Shown here: positions 1 to 7,747 of the stretch, one piece after another
How positions within the stretch are numbered: position 1 is the stretch's first letter
Layout: each line of letters begins with the position of its first letter
Source of the DNA: Chloroflexi bacterium UBA6077
Lineage (GTDB): Bacteria; Chloroflexota; UBA6077
Assembly: GCA_002436065.1 (NCBI GenBank)
Contig: DIXP01000109.1
Coordinates: 1 to 21,191, forward strand
Reading direction: 5' to 3'
DNA: 21,191 nucleotides
The notes under the pieces: model-generated
What the model was told of the DNA's origin: nothing
What the model saw: only the letters and a program-made list of their open reading frames with translations
The model's database searches: none
Program-made: the position numbers and the translations under genes

Positions 1-9
1 CCGACTTGC

Positions 10-61
10 TGTCATCCTGAGCACCCTGCCCGGTGTCATCCTGAGCCGCAGCGAAGGATCT
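10..61. repeat. Short dispersed repeat, two copies of TGTCATCCTGAGC
   Basis: The 13-mer TGTCATCCTGAGC occurs at 10-22 and again at 34-46. The second copy runs on into CGCAGCGAAGGATCT. Similar 'GTCATCCTGAGC...GAAGGATCT' strings are, from memory, common intergenic repeats in Chloroflexi and some other bacteria. No coding function is visible. The left part may extend beyond the window. Confidence 0.6.
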
Positions 62-87
62 CCTGTTCCACGCGGAGTCCCCTCGCC

Positions 88-102
88 CCATGCTCAGCAT
101 GG
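88..102. promoter_or_regulatory. 15-bp palindrome upstream of the LacI-type regulator, possible operator
   Basis: CCATGCT-C-AGCATGG is a perfect 7+1+7 palindrome ending 36 bp before the GTG start of the regulator. LacI-family proteins bind palindromes of this size and often control their own gene. That this one is an operator is inference from position and symmetry only. Confidence 0.25.
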
Positions 103-138
103 CAGCGCCTGGCAAAACCACCCTGGCGGAGTACTACC

Positions 139-1146
139 GTGCCAGTCACAATCAGAGACATCGCCCACCATCTCGGCATATCCCACTCCACTGTCTCCCG
201 CGCGTTTCGGGGCTCCCCGCACGTCAGCGAGGGGCTGCGGCAGAGGATCTTCGACACGGCCAGGGAATTGAACTACCGGCCCAACGCTTCCGCCCGTCGG
301 TTGAAGGACACCCGAACCGGCCTCGTGGGACTGATAATTCCCGACCTGCGCAACGACTTCTACGCCTCCACCGCCACCCTCATCCAGCAAGCCCTCGCGG
401 CCGAGGGGTATCGCCTCCTCCTGACCATGAGCTGTAACGATCCCATAATCGAAGCAGGCTACCTGCGCTCGATGCTGGAGGAGCGGGTCGAGGGTCTGAT
501 CATCGTCCCGTCGTCCCTGGGCGATCAAACGATCCGCGACTACGACGAGGCCGGCGTCCCACTGGTCCAGTTCGTCCGACTCGCCTCGGACAGGCTCGAC
601 GCCGTCCTGCTGGAGGATTCCGAAGCCGCTCGGGGCGCCACGGACCACCTGCTGCAACTCGGCCACCGACGCATCGCACTGATCCTCGGCCAGAGCCACT
701 TCAGCAGCAGTAGCGACCGGCTCTCCGGCTACCGCAAGGCACTGGAAGTGGCTGCCGTTCGAGAAGACGAGACCCTGATCAAGATCGGTGGCTACAACCG
801 CGCCTGGGGCTTCGCAGCTACGCAATCTCTGCTGGAACTCTCCTCTCCGCCCACGGCGATCGTCGCCACCAGCAACGAACTGATGGTCGGGGTCCTTCGT
901 GCCCTGGGAGAACGACAGGTAGCCATCCCCGAGGATATCTCGCTCGTCGGCTTCGGCGATGCCGATTGGTGCGTGGCCTGGCGTCCACCGCTGACCACCG
1001 TGGAATATGGCGTTGAAGAGGCCGCCGCGATGGTGGTGCGCATCCTCATCCAACGCCTCCGGGAGCACTCCCAAGACGGTAGCTCCCACCCGGTCCACAG
1101 ACGAGTGCCCTGCCGTCTAATGATCCGCCAGTCCACCGGCAACTAG
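139..1146 (+). CDS. LacI/PurR-family transcriptional regulator
   Basis: This 335-aa protein has the usual length and layout of a LacI-family repressor. Residues 3-24 form the N-terminal helix-turn-helix (TIRDIAHHLGISHSTVSRAF). The hinge region follows (ARRLKDTRTGLVGLIIPDL), then a periplasmic-binding-protein-like effector domain covering roughly residues 60-335, with DISLVGFGD near 280 typical of the family. The start is GTG at 139; it gives the standard family N-terminus directly before the HTH. Such proteins act in the cytoplasm as sugar- or metabolite-responsive DNA-binding dimers. No sugar transporter or catabolic gene lies downstream here, so the regulated genes are probably left of the window or elsewhere. 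The effector cannot be named from sequence. Confidence 0.93.
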   Translation: MPVTIRDIAHHLGISHSTVSRAFRGSPHVSEGLRQRIFDTARELNYRPNASARRLKDTRTGLVGLIIPDLRNDFYASTATLIQQALAAEGYRLLLTMSCNDPIIEAGYLRSMLEERVEGLIIVPSSLGDQTIRDYDEAGVPLVQFVRLASDRLDAVLLEDSEAARGATDHLLQLGHRRIALILGQSHFSSSSDRLSGYRKALEVAAVREDETLIKIGGYNRAWGFAATQSLLELSSPPTAIVATSNELMVGVLRALGERQVAIPEDISLVGFGDADWCVAWRPPLTTVEYGVEEAAAMVVRILIQRLREHSQDGSSHPVHRRVPCRLMIRQSTGN

Positions 1147-1281
1147 CCCTGCCTCGCTGGGTGCTTGGCGCCCCACGCTCCTCTGAGTCTCTGTTCCCCA
1201 GGCACCAAAACTGCCGATAATAGCAGGAAGAGTGAGCGATTTCGGCGGCGCGAGAAACCCACGATTTGCGGGAGGAGCACC

Positions 1282-1788
1282 ATGAACCTGGAACAGCGAA
1301 TCGCCAGAGCCTTCAGCATGGACGAGACGACCTGGGAACGGCACTCCAACCCCTGGAGCGTCTGGACCCGCTTCACCGCCACCCCTCTCCTGGCCCTGGC
1401 CTTCTGGAGTCGGGCCTGGCTGCGCTGGTGGGCAACTCCCCTCGTCGTCCTGGCCCTACTCTGGACCTGGCTCAACCCCCGCGTCTTCGGCAAGCCCCGC
1501 TCCACGGACAGCTGGGCGTCCAAGGCCGTCCTGGGCGAGCGCGTGTGGATGAACAGGAACGAGATCCCCATCCCGGAGCGGCATCGGGTGCTGCCCAACA
1601 TACTCAGCGCGGTGTCTGGACTGGGAAGTGCATTCCTGATCTGGGGAGTGGCTACCCTGCGGGTCTGGCCCACCCTGCTCGGCGCCGCCCTCGTCTACCT
1701 GGGTAAGCTGTGGTTCATCGACCGCATGGTCTGGCTATATGAAGACATGAAGGACGCCAATCCCGAGTACCGAAGCTGGCTGTACTGA
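1282..1788 (+). CDS. Small membrane protein, DUF6653-like
   Basis: This 168-aa protein begins at ATG 1282, chosen because GGAGGAG lies 5 nt upstream (1271-1277); the open frame extends further up without a better start. It has two hydrophobic blocks near the N-terminus (about residues 32-64), a conserved-looking central part with WLNPRVFGKP, STDSWASKAVLGERVW and PERHRVLPN, and a hydrophobic C-terminal segment (about residues 108-145) followed by WLYEDM. I recognise the pattern 'NPWSVWTRF...STDSWASK...GERVW' as the DUF6653 type, from memory. The biochemical function is unknown. It sits 135 bp after the regulator and 22 bp before the next gene, so it may be cotranscribed with that gene. Confidence 0.85.
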   Translation: MNLEQRIARAFSMDETTWERHSNPWSVWTRFTATPLLALAFWSRAWLRWWATPLVVLALLWTWLNPRVFGKPRSTDSWASKAVLGERVWMNRNEIPIPERHRVLPNILSAVSGLGSAFLIWGVATLRVWPTLLGAALVYLGKLWFIDRMVWLYEDMKDANPEYRSWLY

Positions 1789-1810
1789 CCCCGAGGAACG
1801 TGGAGGAAAA

Positions 1811-2362
1811 ATGCCCTATATCGCACGCGCCAACCGACCCGAGATCGACGCGAAGAGCAATCCGGTGATCTCCAGGATCGCCGAACTTCCCAGGAGCGAG
1901 TCCCTGATCCACCTGATCGGCCGGATACTCAGAGATGCCTACCCCCTGCGCTACCGCTACATCAACGCCGGCCTCGGCGTGCTGGACGCCGTGGGCAGGG
2001 AGTACTGTAGGATGATGGGACAGGCTGATGGGAAAGCCGAGCCACTGACCACCGACCTGACTGAGGAAGTCCAACAGCAGTTGGACGAGGTGGCGTCGCC
2101 CCTGGTCCAACTCTTCAAGGCAGCCGAGGAAACCGACCGGGACGGGATGCTGAACTACACCATCACCCGTATGTTCCTCAGCCTGTACGAACCCACTCCC
2201 CAGGAAACCACCGAGATCCTATGCGTCCTGGAGAGGGTGGCCGATCAGTACTACTCCGAGGTCGTGGGCCCCTACGAGGACCAGAAGATCCAGGAGAACG
2301 GAGTCGTCGTGCCCCTCAAGCTCAAGGGGCACAAGCCAGGAAACGGGAAGCCACAGGGCTAA
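1811..2362 (+). CDS. Conserved hypothetical protein, DUF6899-like
   Basis: This 183-aa soluble protein starts at ATG 1811, with a strong GGAGG ribosome-binding site at 1801-1805. The opening MPYIARANRPEID and the overall low-complexity-free helical character resemble the small 'MPYI...R.ElD' proteins grouped as DUF6899. The central part (about residues 30-75) reads INAGLGVLDAVGREYCRMM, and the second half contains FLSLYEPTPQETTEILCVLERV. No catalytic motif, signal peptide or membrane segment is visible. It follows the DUF6653-like gene after 22 bp and is probably in the same transcript. I cannot assign a function, and the family assignment is tentative. Confidence 0.8.
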   Translation: MPYIARANRPEIDAKSNPVISRIAELPRSESLIHLIGRILRDAYPLRYRYINAGLGVLDAVGREYCRMMGQADGKAEPLTTDLTEEVQQQLDEVASPLVQLFKAAEETDRDGMLNYTITRMFLSLYEPTPQETTEILCVLERVADQYYSEVVGPYEDQKIQENGVVVPLKLKGHKPGNGKPQG

Positions 2363-2397
2363 ACGCGAGCGAGTACAGCGTTCAGGAGCGCCTTGCG

Positions 2398-2420
2398 GGG
2401 TTTGGGTGCCCCCAAAACCC
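2398..2420. terminator. Possible bidirectional hairpin between convergent genes
   Basis: GGGTTTGGG and CCCCAAAACCC can pair around a short loop with one bulge. The hairpin sits between the convergent 3' ends of the gene ending at 2362 and the minus-strand gene ending at 2446. There is no clear U tract on either strand, so terminator function is inferred from the stem and position only. Confidence 0.3.
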
Positions 2421-2445
2421 ACATTGGTCCTTGCTCCCTCATTCG

Positions 2446-2622
2446 TCAGTGGAGAGGCGGGCTGTCCTCCTCGCCCAGCCACTGCTCGATCACCTTGGCG
2501 AGGATCCTAGCCAGCTCCTCCTCAGTGAAGTCCGGCCTGTCGCTCAAGTCGGTCCAGACCGGCGCTGCCGGCCATCCGCTGCCATTTCGCCTGGACAGGC
2601 TGGCCTCCAGCTTCTCCATCAT
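2446..2622 (-). CDS. Small hypothetical protein (58 aa)
   Basis: The minus strand encodes a 58-aa protein starting MMEKLEASLSRRNGSGWP and ending in an acidic helical tail. I start it at 2622 because GGGGAGGAG lies at good distance upstream there; an in-frame ATG at 2637 overlaps that site and is less likely. The core reads PAAPVWTDLSDRPDFTEEEL, followed by ARILAKVIEQWLGEED, which looks like a genuine amphipathic helix and not a random GC-rich shadow. It has no cysteine pair, membrane segment or recognisable fold signature. It stands alone, in the opposite direction to both neighbours. I do not recognise a family; function unknown. Confidence 0.5.
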   Translation of the reverse strand: MMEKLEASLSRRNGSGWPAAPVWTDLSDRPDFTEEELARILAKVIEQWLGEEDSPPLH

Positions 2623-2868
2623 GCCTCTCCTCCCCATTGCGACCGAACGCCCACCGGCCGCTGTCGCATTTCCACTACCAATATCGGCAGATCAGCGGGG
2701 ATTCTTATGGCCTAAAGGTCCCAGAAATAAGCATTGCGGAAGCAGCGGGGCAGTGTAATATGATGGCATCTGTCCAATGCCTGCGCCCGGCAGTGTCACC
2801 CTCTGCCACTCTTCAATGCGATCTGCACCGGAGAAGGAGTAGTTGGGGAATTGTGTGGGAGGTAGAAC

Positions 2869-3891
2869 ATGGCCCAAGGCTGGTTAGAAGCTCTGCGGGA
2901 TAACCCCCTACCATGGCTGCTGGGAGAGGACAATCCCGCCGTCAGGCAGGGCACTCTGAGACTGCTCATGGACCGCCCCCTCGACGATCACGAGGTGGCG
3001 CGTGCCCGCATCGCCGCCATGCAGACCAACCCAATCGCCGCCATCCTCGCGGCACAGAACCCCCGTGGCTACTGGGTCAAGCCCGGCCCGGGCTACGGTC
3101 CCAAGTACACTGGGACGGTCTGGCAGATAATCTTCCTCGACCAACTGGGGGCCGACCCTGACCATCCAGCGGTCCGTGCGGCTTGCGAATACGCCCTCGC
3201 CTACTGCCCCACGGAGTCGGGCGGGCTGGGATGCTCCGCCAGGGCCGAGGAGAAGCCAGCACCGTCCTCCACGGTCGCCCACTGCCTCAACGGCAACTTG
3301 CTCCAGGCTCTGCTCGGCTTCGGCTACCTGGAAGACCCGAGGGTGCAGAGGGCCATAGACTGGCAGGCCCGGTCCATCACCGGTGACGAGTCCATCCGCT
3401 ACTACCAGTCCGCCACCTCCGGCCCCGGCTTCTGCTGCGCTGCCAACGACAAACAGCCATGCGCCTGGGGCGCCGTGAAGGCGCTGCTCGCACTCGCCAG
3501 AGTCCCAGAGGAGCGCCGCTCCCCCCACGTCCGGCAAGCGATCCAGCAGGGGGTGGACTTCCTGCTCAGTCGCGACCCCGCGAAGGCAGACTACCCCATG
3601 GGCTGGGGGAACAAAAAACCGAACGGCTCCTGGTTCAAGCTTGGCTTCCCCCTCGGCTACGTCACCGACCTGCTGCAGAACCTGGAGGTCCTGTGCGAGT
3701 TGGGACAGGCCAAGAACGCTCGTCTGCTCCCCGCCGTGGAGTGGCTGCTCTCCCTCCAGGACGACCATGGCCGTTGGAAGAACCAGTACGCCTACAACGG
3801 CAAGACCTGGGTGGACTTCGAGAAGCAAGGGCAGTCCAGCAAGTGGGTGACGCTCAGGACATGCAGCGTGCTGAAGACCGTGCTGCAGTAG
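2869..3891 (+). CDS. Terpene-cyclase/prenyltransferase-like alpha/alpha-toroid protein
   Basis: This 340-aa protein starts at ATG 2869 after GGGAGGT (2857-2863). It carries two QW-type motifs (Q-x3-G-x-W): QNPRGYW at residues 63-69 and QDDHGRW at 297-303. These are hallmarks of the squalene-cyclase/prenyltransferase alpha-toroid fold. Repeated helical hairpins lie between them, with a Cys-rich patch GFCCAANDKQPCAWG near residues 190-203. The DxDD acid motif of squalene-hopene cyclases is absent, so cyclase activity is doubtful. Relatives in Chloroflexi genomes are often labelled 'nitrogen fixation protein NifH' in databases, but there is no P-loop here and the label is misleading. The CRP-type gene follows after 46 bp, suggesting an operon. 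Substrate unknown. Confidence 0.82.
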   Translation: MAQGWLEALRDNPLPWLLGEDNPAVRQGTLRLLMDRPLDDHEVARARIAAMQTNPIAAILAAQNPRGYWVKPGPGYGPKYTGTVWQIIFLDQLGADPDHPAVRAACEYALAYCPTESGGLGCSARAEEKPAPSSTVAHCLNGNLLQALLGFGYLEDPRVQRAIDWQARSITGDESIRYYQSATSGPGFCCAANDKQPCAWGAVKALLALARVPEERRSPHVRQAIQQGVDFLLSRDPAKADYPMGWGNKKPNGSWFKLGFPLGYVTDLLQNLEVLCELGQAKNARLLPAVEWLLSLQDDHGRWKNQYAYNGKTWVDFEKQGQSSKWVTLRTCSVLKTVLQ

Positions 3892-3937
3892 GCAAGAGAC
3901 ATATCAACAGTCCAACAGCATCGGTAAGGAGAAGGTA

Positions 3938-4621
3938 GTGAGCCCACCATTGCCAATGGACAGCGTCGCTTCGGCCCTGGTCGCATTGGCCGACAATGCC
4001 TCAGAGGAGATGCGCGAGCACCTCTTCCGCAAGGCATACAAGCCTGGACAGCACCTGTTCATAGCTGGCGACCCGGCAAACCACCTCTTCCTGGTCCTGA
4101 CCGGCCGTATACGCATTTACATGCTCGACCCCGAGGGCCACGAGGTGACCTTCTGGCACTGCCATCCCGGCGACTTCTTCGGCATAGCCGAGATCTTCGG
4201 TAGCGTGCATTCTCGACGTGGATGTGCAGCCTGTTGTGAGGTATCCGAGGTACTGCATATCCATCACTTCGGTCTGCCCCAGATTCTGGCTCAATCTCCG
4301 GATATGGCATTCAAGATCATGGCTCAGCTCAGTGATCGGCTTCGGCTGGTGGAAGGATCGCTTCTCGATGTGGTCACATCTCCTGCAGGCAGAAGGCTCG
4401 CTCAACTGCTGCTCAGATTGGCCAAAGATGTGAGTCCCGAGTGCGACGGCCGATACATACTGGAGGAGCGGTACACCCAACAAGAGATGGCCAACATGAT
4501 CGGAACCTCTCGCCAGACGACCTCGCGACTACTGGCAGATTTCCGACGTCGGGGGCTCATATCGATCCAGAGTGGGCGCGTCGTGCTGGAGCGTCTGAGG
4601 GACATGTACCAATCTGTCTAA
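3938..4621 (+). CDS. CRP/FNR-family transcriptional regulator
   Basis: This 227-aa protein starts at GTG 3938, preceded by AAGGAGAAGG (3926-3935). The N-terminal cyclic-nucleotide-binding-like beta roll covers about residues 20-130, with FIAGDPANHLFLVLTGRIRI and the turn PGDFFGIAEIFG. A dimerisation helix follows (about 125-150), then a winged HTH at about 179-210 (TQQEMANMIGTSRQTTSRLL). The canonical cAMP-contact segment (R-S/T-A) is replaced by RRGCAACCE, giving Cys96, Cys99 and Cys100, and Cys75 sits in WHCHPG. The FNR-type N-terminal cysteine cluster is absent. The ligand is therefore unlikely to be simple cAMP; a redox, metal or heme signal is possible but unproven. It is probably cotranscribed with the toroid protein and may also control the radical SAM/transporter genes that start 340 bp downstream. 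Confidence 0.9.
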   Translation: MSPPLPMDSVASALVALADNASEEMREHLFRKAYKPGQHLFIAGDPANHLFLVLTGRIRIYMLDPEGHEVTFWHCHPGDFFGIAEIFGSVHSRRGCAACCEVSEVLHIHHFGLPQILAQSPDMAFKIMAQLSDRLRLVEGSLLDVVTSPAGRRLAQLLLRLAKDVSPECDGRYILEERYTQQEMANMIGTSRQTTSRLLADFRRRGLISIQSGRVVLERLRDMYQSV

Positions 4622-4960
4622 GGAGTATGCTGAACGGCCTCTATTCAATTGTACGGCTCCTCTAGCAAGCCCCACTCGCATCCCCTTAGTGCGTCTAACT
4701 GAATCGTAGAGGCCAGTCTCCATGACCGTCCGCAGACCGGTAGAGACGCCAGCCCCTACGATGTGTTGTTAGAGACTCTACTCACTCTCTCAATCCCTTG
4801 AGATCGATCCGTCCGTTTCCGACTCGAAGCATCCTCCTGATTATGGGAACTACATATGTTTACTGTCGCGTAGGTGACAGACTGATCGGGCGCATGGCGG
4901 TAATAATTAACAAAAGCAGGGATCTATTGCTAGCAGTCCCAGCCGTACAGGAGGTCATGC
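4622..4960. other. Intergenic region upstream of the radical SAM/TTT cluster
   Basis: No convincing gene lies in these 339 bp. The stretch is visibly more AT-rich near 4895-4920 (GGTAATAATTAACAAAAG). It contains an 8-bp inverted pair, GGCCTCTA at 4636-4643 and TAGAGGCC at 4707-4714, whose flanks also partly match. The most likely content is the promoter and leader of the downstream cluster, but no clean -35/-10 pair with normal spacing stands out. A strong AGGAGGT site at 4949-4955 belongs to the next gene. Confidence 0.4.
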
Positions 4961-6262
4961 ATGGGTTCGCAGGAGAACTACAATCCGGTTGTACTCAAGT
5001 TCGAACTTCTATGTCAAGGGCTTCGCATCCCTCAGGAAACGCGGAACGCCCTAGGTCAGGACCTCAAAGAGGACTTCGCCATCGGTGCCGTGGGCAAGCA
5101 CGCCTTCGACATAATTCTGGGTGCGGACAAGGTGTACGTGGGGCTTCCCGTCGGGGATGCCGTCATGGAGCAGGTGCTGACAGGCACCCCCTTTGGGTTG
5201 GAGCTCCATGACGGCTGCTACTACGTGACTAAGAAGCCGGCTTACCTAGGTCCTGACAACAAGTGGGTATGCACCGACGAGGACGCCTTTGGGGAGCCGA
5301 TTATGCCGGTTACCCTCTTTCCCAGACCGGAGTACTACGAGCAGAGGACCTCAAGTGGGTTGCCCATGCGAAACGTGATGCCTATGGTCTCAGATTTTGC
5401 TGGTGGTACCATCAATCCCTATTGCGATTTCTGGGGCCACCACGATCCCCGTCTCCATGGACAGCAGTGTCGCTATTGCGGAATCGGGTTGAACATCGAA
5501 GCCGGTCGTGATCTACCCAGGAAGACTCCTAGGGACTTCGTCGAGACCCTCGCGGAGGCTCGAAAGTACAGATACTTCCGGCATGGTCCGGTGTTTGCCG
5601 GCGGGGCTCATCCGGCACCTGGTCGTGGACATTTGGAGCACGCGGAATACCTTCGAGCCCTGAAGGAGGCATTCCCCGACAACTGGCTACGCCTCACGAT
5701 AGCTCCACCCGAAGACGAACGGTATGTCGATGCGCTGTTTGCAGCAGGAGCTGACCTTGTAGGCTACAACTACGAACTGTTCGATCCAGAGCTATTTGCC
5801 AAATACTGCCCGGGCAAGATCATGGAGATCGAGAGGGGAGTCCCAGGGCATAGCCACTACGACCGGATGCTGAGCCACATCGTAGAACGCTATGGCCCTA
5901 ACCGAGCTCATGCCAACTTGATCGTTGGGCTTGAGCCCCTGGAAAGCACCGTGGAGGGCATCGAGCATCTGGCCTCTATGGGGGTAATTCCAACCCTCTT
6001 TGTCTTCGTGCCACTCAAGGGCACTGTCCTAGCTCGCAGAAGCACGCCTTCAGCCCTAGACCTCATCTACCTGTATCAGCGGTTGAAAGAGATCGTTGAG
6101 GGCAGATACCACTTGGACACCGGTTGTGCAGGTTGTCACCGGATGATGGTGAACACAAAGGCTTTCGATGGCCTGGACCATTCGATGCCAACCATCACCG
6201 AGTTGGACCTGCAAGTTGCAGGACTCCCGACACGAGCTCTAAAGAAGCAGGTCCGTGAGTAG
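4961..6262 (+). CDS. Radical SAM protein with CX14CX2C cluster motif
   Basis: This 433-aa protein starts at ATG 4961, 5 nt after AGGAGGT. Residues 1-145 form an N-terminal region. Cys155, Cys170 and Cys173 follow in the pattern C-x14-C-x2-C (ending QQCRYCGIG), an expanded version of the usual CX3CX2C that binds a [4Fe-4S] cluster and SAM. The next 200 residues look like a radical SAM TIM barrel (AGGAHPAPGRGHLEHAEYL, RLTIAPPED, ANLIVGLEPLESTVEGI). A further CX2C (GCAGCH, Cys389 and Cys392) near the C-terminus may hold an auxiliary cluster or metal. A CX14CX2C motif is known, as I recall, from a Burkholderia QueE, but the rest of this protein does not look like QueE. The tct genes follow in the same direction, 230 bp downstream. 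Substrate unknown. Confidence 0.8.
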   Translation: MGSQENYNPVVLKFELLCQGLRIPQETRNALGQDLKEDFAIGAVGKHAFDIILGADKVYVGLPVGDAVMEQVLTGTPFGLELHDGCYYVTKKPAYLGPDNKWVCTDEDAFGEPIMPVTLFPRPEYYEQRTSSGLPMRNVMPMVSDFAGGTINPYCDFWGHHDPRLHGQQCRYCGIGLNIEAGRDLPRKTPRDFVETLAEARKYRYFRHGPVFAGGAHPAPGRGHLEHAEYLRALKEAFPDNWLRLTIAPPEDERYVDALFAAGADLVGYNYELFDPELFAKYCPGKIMEIERGVPGHSHYDRMLSHIVERYGPNRAHANLIVGLEPLESTVEGIEHLASMGVIPTLFVFVPLKGTVLARRSTPSALDLIYLYQRLKEIVEGRYHLDTGCAGCHRMMVNTKAFDGLDHSMPTITELDLQVAGLPTRALKKQVRE

Positions 6263-6345
6263 AGTAGAGACAATTGCTTGCGGGAACCGCCCCCATCTTT
6301 TGGCACTACCCTAGACTCGATGACCGCAGTAGAGTAAGGAGGTGA

Positions 6346-6368
6346 CCCTGCTGGGGTAGGCAGCAGGG
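6346..6368. promoter_or_regulatory. Perfect 8-bp hairpin in the leader of tctC
   Basis: CCCTGCTG and CAGCAGGG form a perfect inverted repeat around a 7-nt loop, 124 bp before the tctC start and about 84 bp after the radical SAM stop codon. No U tract follows, so a classical terminator is unlikely. It could be an operator, an mRNA processing or stabilising hairpin, or part of a leader. Function is inferred from position only. Confidence 0.3.
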
Positions 6369-6492
6369 ACGTAGAACAGAGATCGACCCAGGCGCGGGTC
6401 AATCAGAAACTCCTTTGGCCCGGACATCCGTTCTCAAGCATTGGCAATTCCGCCCTAGGTTCAGGACAGTTATCAGAGAGGAGATGAGAGAG

Positions 6493-7587
6493 ATGATTGG
6501 GGTCGAGGTCACCAGATTCAGGTCGTTTGCCACACTGGTCCTGGCGGTGCTGTCTTGCTTAGTTCTCCTGAATGGCTGCTCCGGTACTGCGGCACCAGCC
6601 AAGTCAGACCAGGTTTCTGGCAAACAGGAGACGCCCTCCTCCGCCAAGTCCGAAGCTCCAGACACAGCCAAACCATCTGAGAAGACCACCTCCAGCGGGG
6701 AGAAGTATCCGGCCAGACCCATTGACTTCATTGTGCCGTGGGGGCCGGGTGGTGGGGCAGACCAACTGGCGCGTAAGCTGAGCCCGCTGACGGAGAAGAT
6801 CCTTGGCGCGGCCATGCCCGTAATCAATGTGGCTGGCGCGACTGGCGCGACTGGGGCTGCCAAGATGCTGGCGAGTCCTGCCGATGGCTACACGATCCTG
6901 GTGTTCACGGCGGATGCCCTTACCAGCATTGCCATGGGAGGGACTCCTTATACTCATAAAGACTTCGATTCCATCATCCGCGGGATGGCTAGGGCATCCT
7001 TCTTCTTCGTCAATACTGATAGCCCGTACAAAACGTGGCAAGACTTGGAGAAGGCCGCGAAGTTGCAACCTGGCAAGGTGAGCGTAGCCACGGCGGGGGA
7101 GGGGAGCAGCGACGACCTGACGGTAGCTTACTTCGCGGCGAAGGACGTCAAGATGAGCTCTGTGCCTTATCCGAAGCCAGGAGAGAGGTATGCAGCCCTT
7201 CTGGGTGGCCACGCAGATGTCTTATACGAGCAGGCGGGTGATGTGCGTCAGTTCCTTACTAGCGGCCAAATCAGGCCTGTGATCGCCTTCAATGAGAAGC
7301 GAGTCAAGGGTTTCGACAACGTGCCCACCTCTAAAGAGCTAGAGTACGATATCCTGCTTCCCCAGTTCGGTACGGTCGTCGCGAGGAAGGGTACTGACCC
7401 ATCCAAGATCAAGGCCCTGGGGGACGCCTTCAAGAAGGCCATGGATACACCAGACTGGGCCTCTTTTGCTGAGGAGCAATTGATGATGGAGGACACCTAC
7501 ATGAACCCTGAGACGGTGACCAAGTTCCTGGAAAGCGAGTACAACATTCTTGTCAATCTAGGCAAAGAAGTTGGTCTGAGGAAGTAG
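6493..7587 (+). CDS. tctC: Tripartite tricarboxylate transporter substrate-binding lipoprotein (TctC/BUG family)
   Basis: This 364-aa protein has a lipoprotein signal peptide: hydrophobic residues 12-26, then LNGC with Cys29 as the probable lipidated residue. A Ser/Thr/Lys/Pro-rich tether (30-71) follows. The mature domain begins YPARPIDFIVPWGPGGGADQ, the hallmark of the TctC/BUG family, with GATGATGAAKMLASPADGYT shortly after. It captures an organic acid, typically a di- or tricarboxylate, outside the membrane and hands it to TctAB. I start at ATG 6493 because GAGAGGAG (6476-6483) then has 9-nt spacing; ATG 6484 and a TTG at 6415 are in frame but fit worse. A lipid anchor instead of a free periplasmic form fits a cell without a typical outer membrane. 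The ligand cannot be read from sequence. Confidence 0.92.
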   Translation: MIGVEVTRFRSFATLVLAVLSCLVLLNGCSGTAAPAKSDQVSGKQETPSSAKSEAPDTAKPSEKTTSSGEKYPARPIDFIVPWGPGGGADQLARKLSPLTEKILGAAMPVINVAGATGATGAAKMLASPADGYTILVFTADALTSIAMGGTPYTHKDFDSIIRGMARASFFFVNTDSPYKTWQDLEKAAKLQPGKVSVATAGEGSSDDLTVAYFAAKDVKMSSVPYPKPGERYAALLGGHADVLYEQAGDVRQFLTSGQIRPVIAFNEKRVKGFDNVPTSKELEYDILLPQFGTVVARKGTDPSKIKALGDAFKKAMDTPDWASFAEEQLMMEDTYMNPETVTKFLESEYNILVNLGKEVGLRK

Positions 7588-7747
7588 AGGGCTTCCCAAA
7601 GCTGAGATCGACAGCGGGTAGGAGGTGATCACGGGAGCACGAGCAACTCACAAAGGGACGCAGGATATCCTTCATTGAGGTCCTGTGGCGCCTTCAGTGC
7701 GTCAACAGCCCTATCTCATTGAGCCTGGGCATGGAGGATCCAATCCT

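Noticed and set aside
94..1098. Long open frame on the minus strand opposite the LacI-type gene
   Set aside because: It has no family resemblance, and its Gly/Val/Gln/Asp-rich composition is that of the antisense of a GC-rich gene.
2869..3891. Nitrogenase iron protein (NifH), the label often given to relatives
   Set aside because: There is no P-loop or cluster-ligand Cys pattern; the QW motifs show an alpha-toroid fold.
6415..6492. Earlier TTG start for tctC
   Set aside because: It has no ribosome-binding site and would put 26 mainly polar, charged residues before a standard lipoprotein signal peptide.
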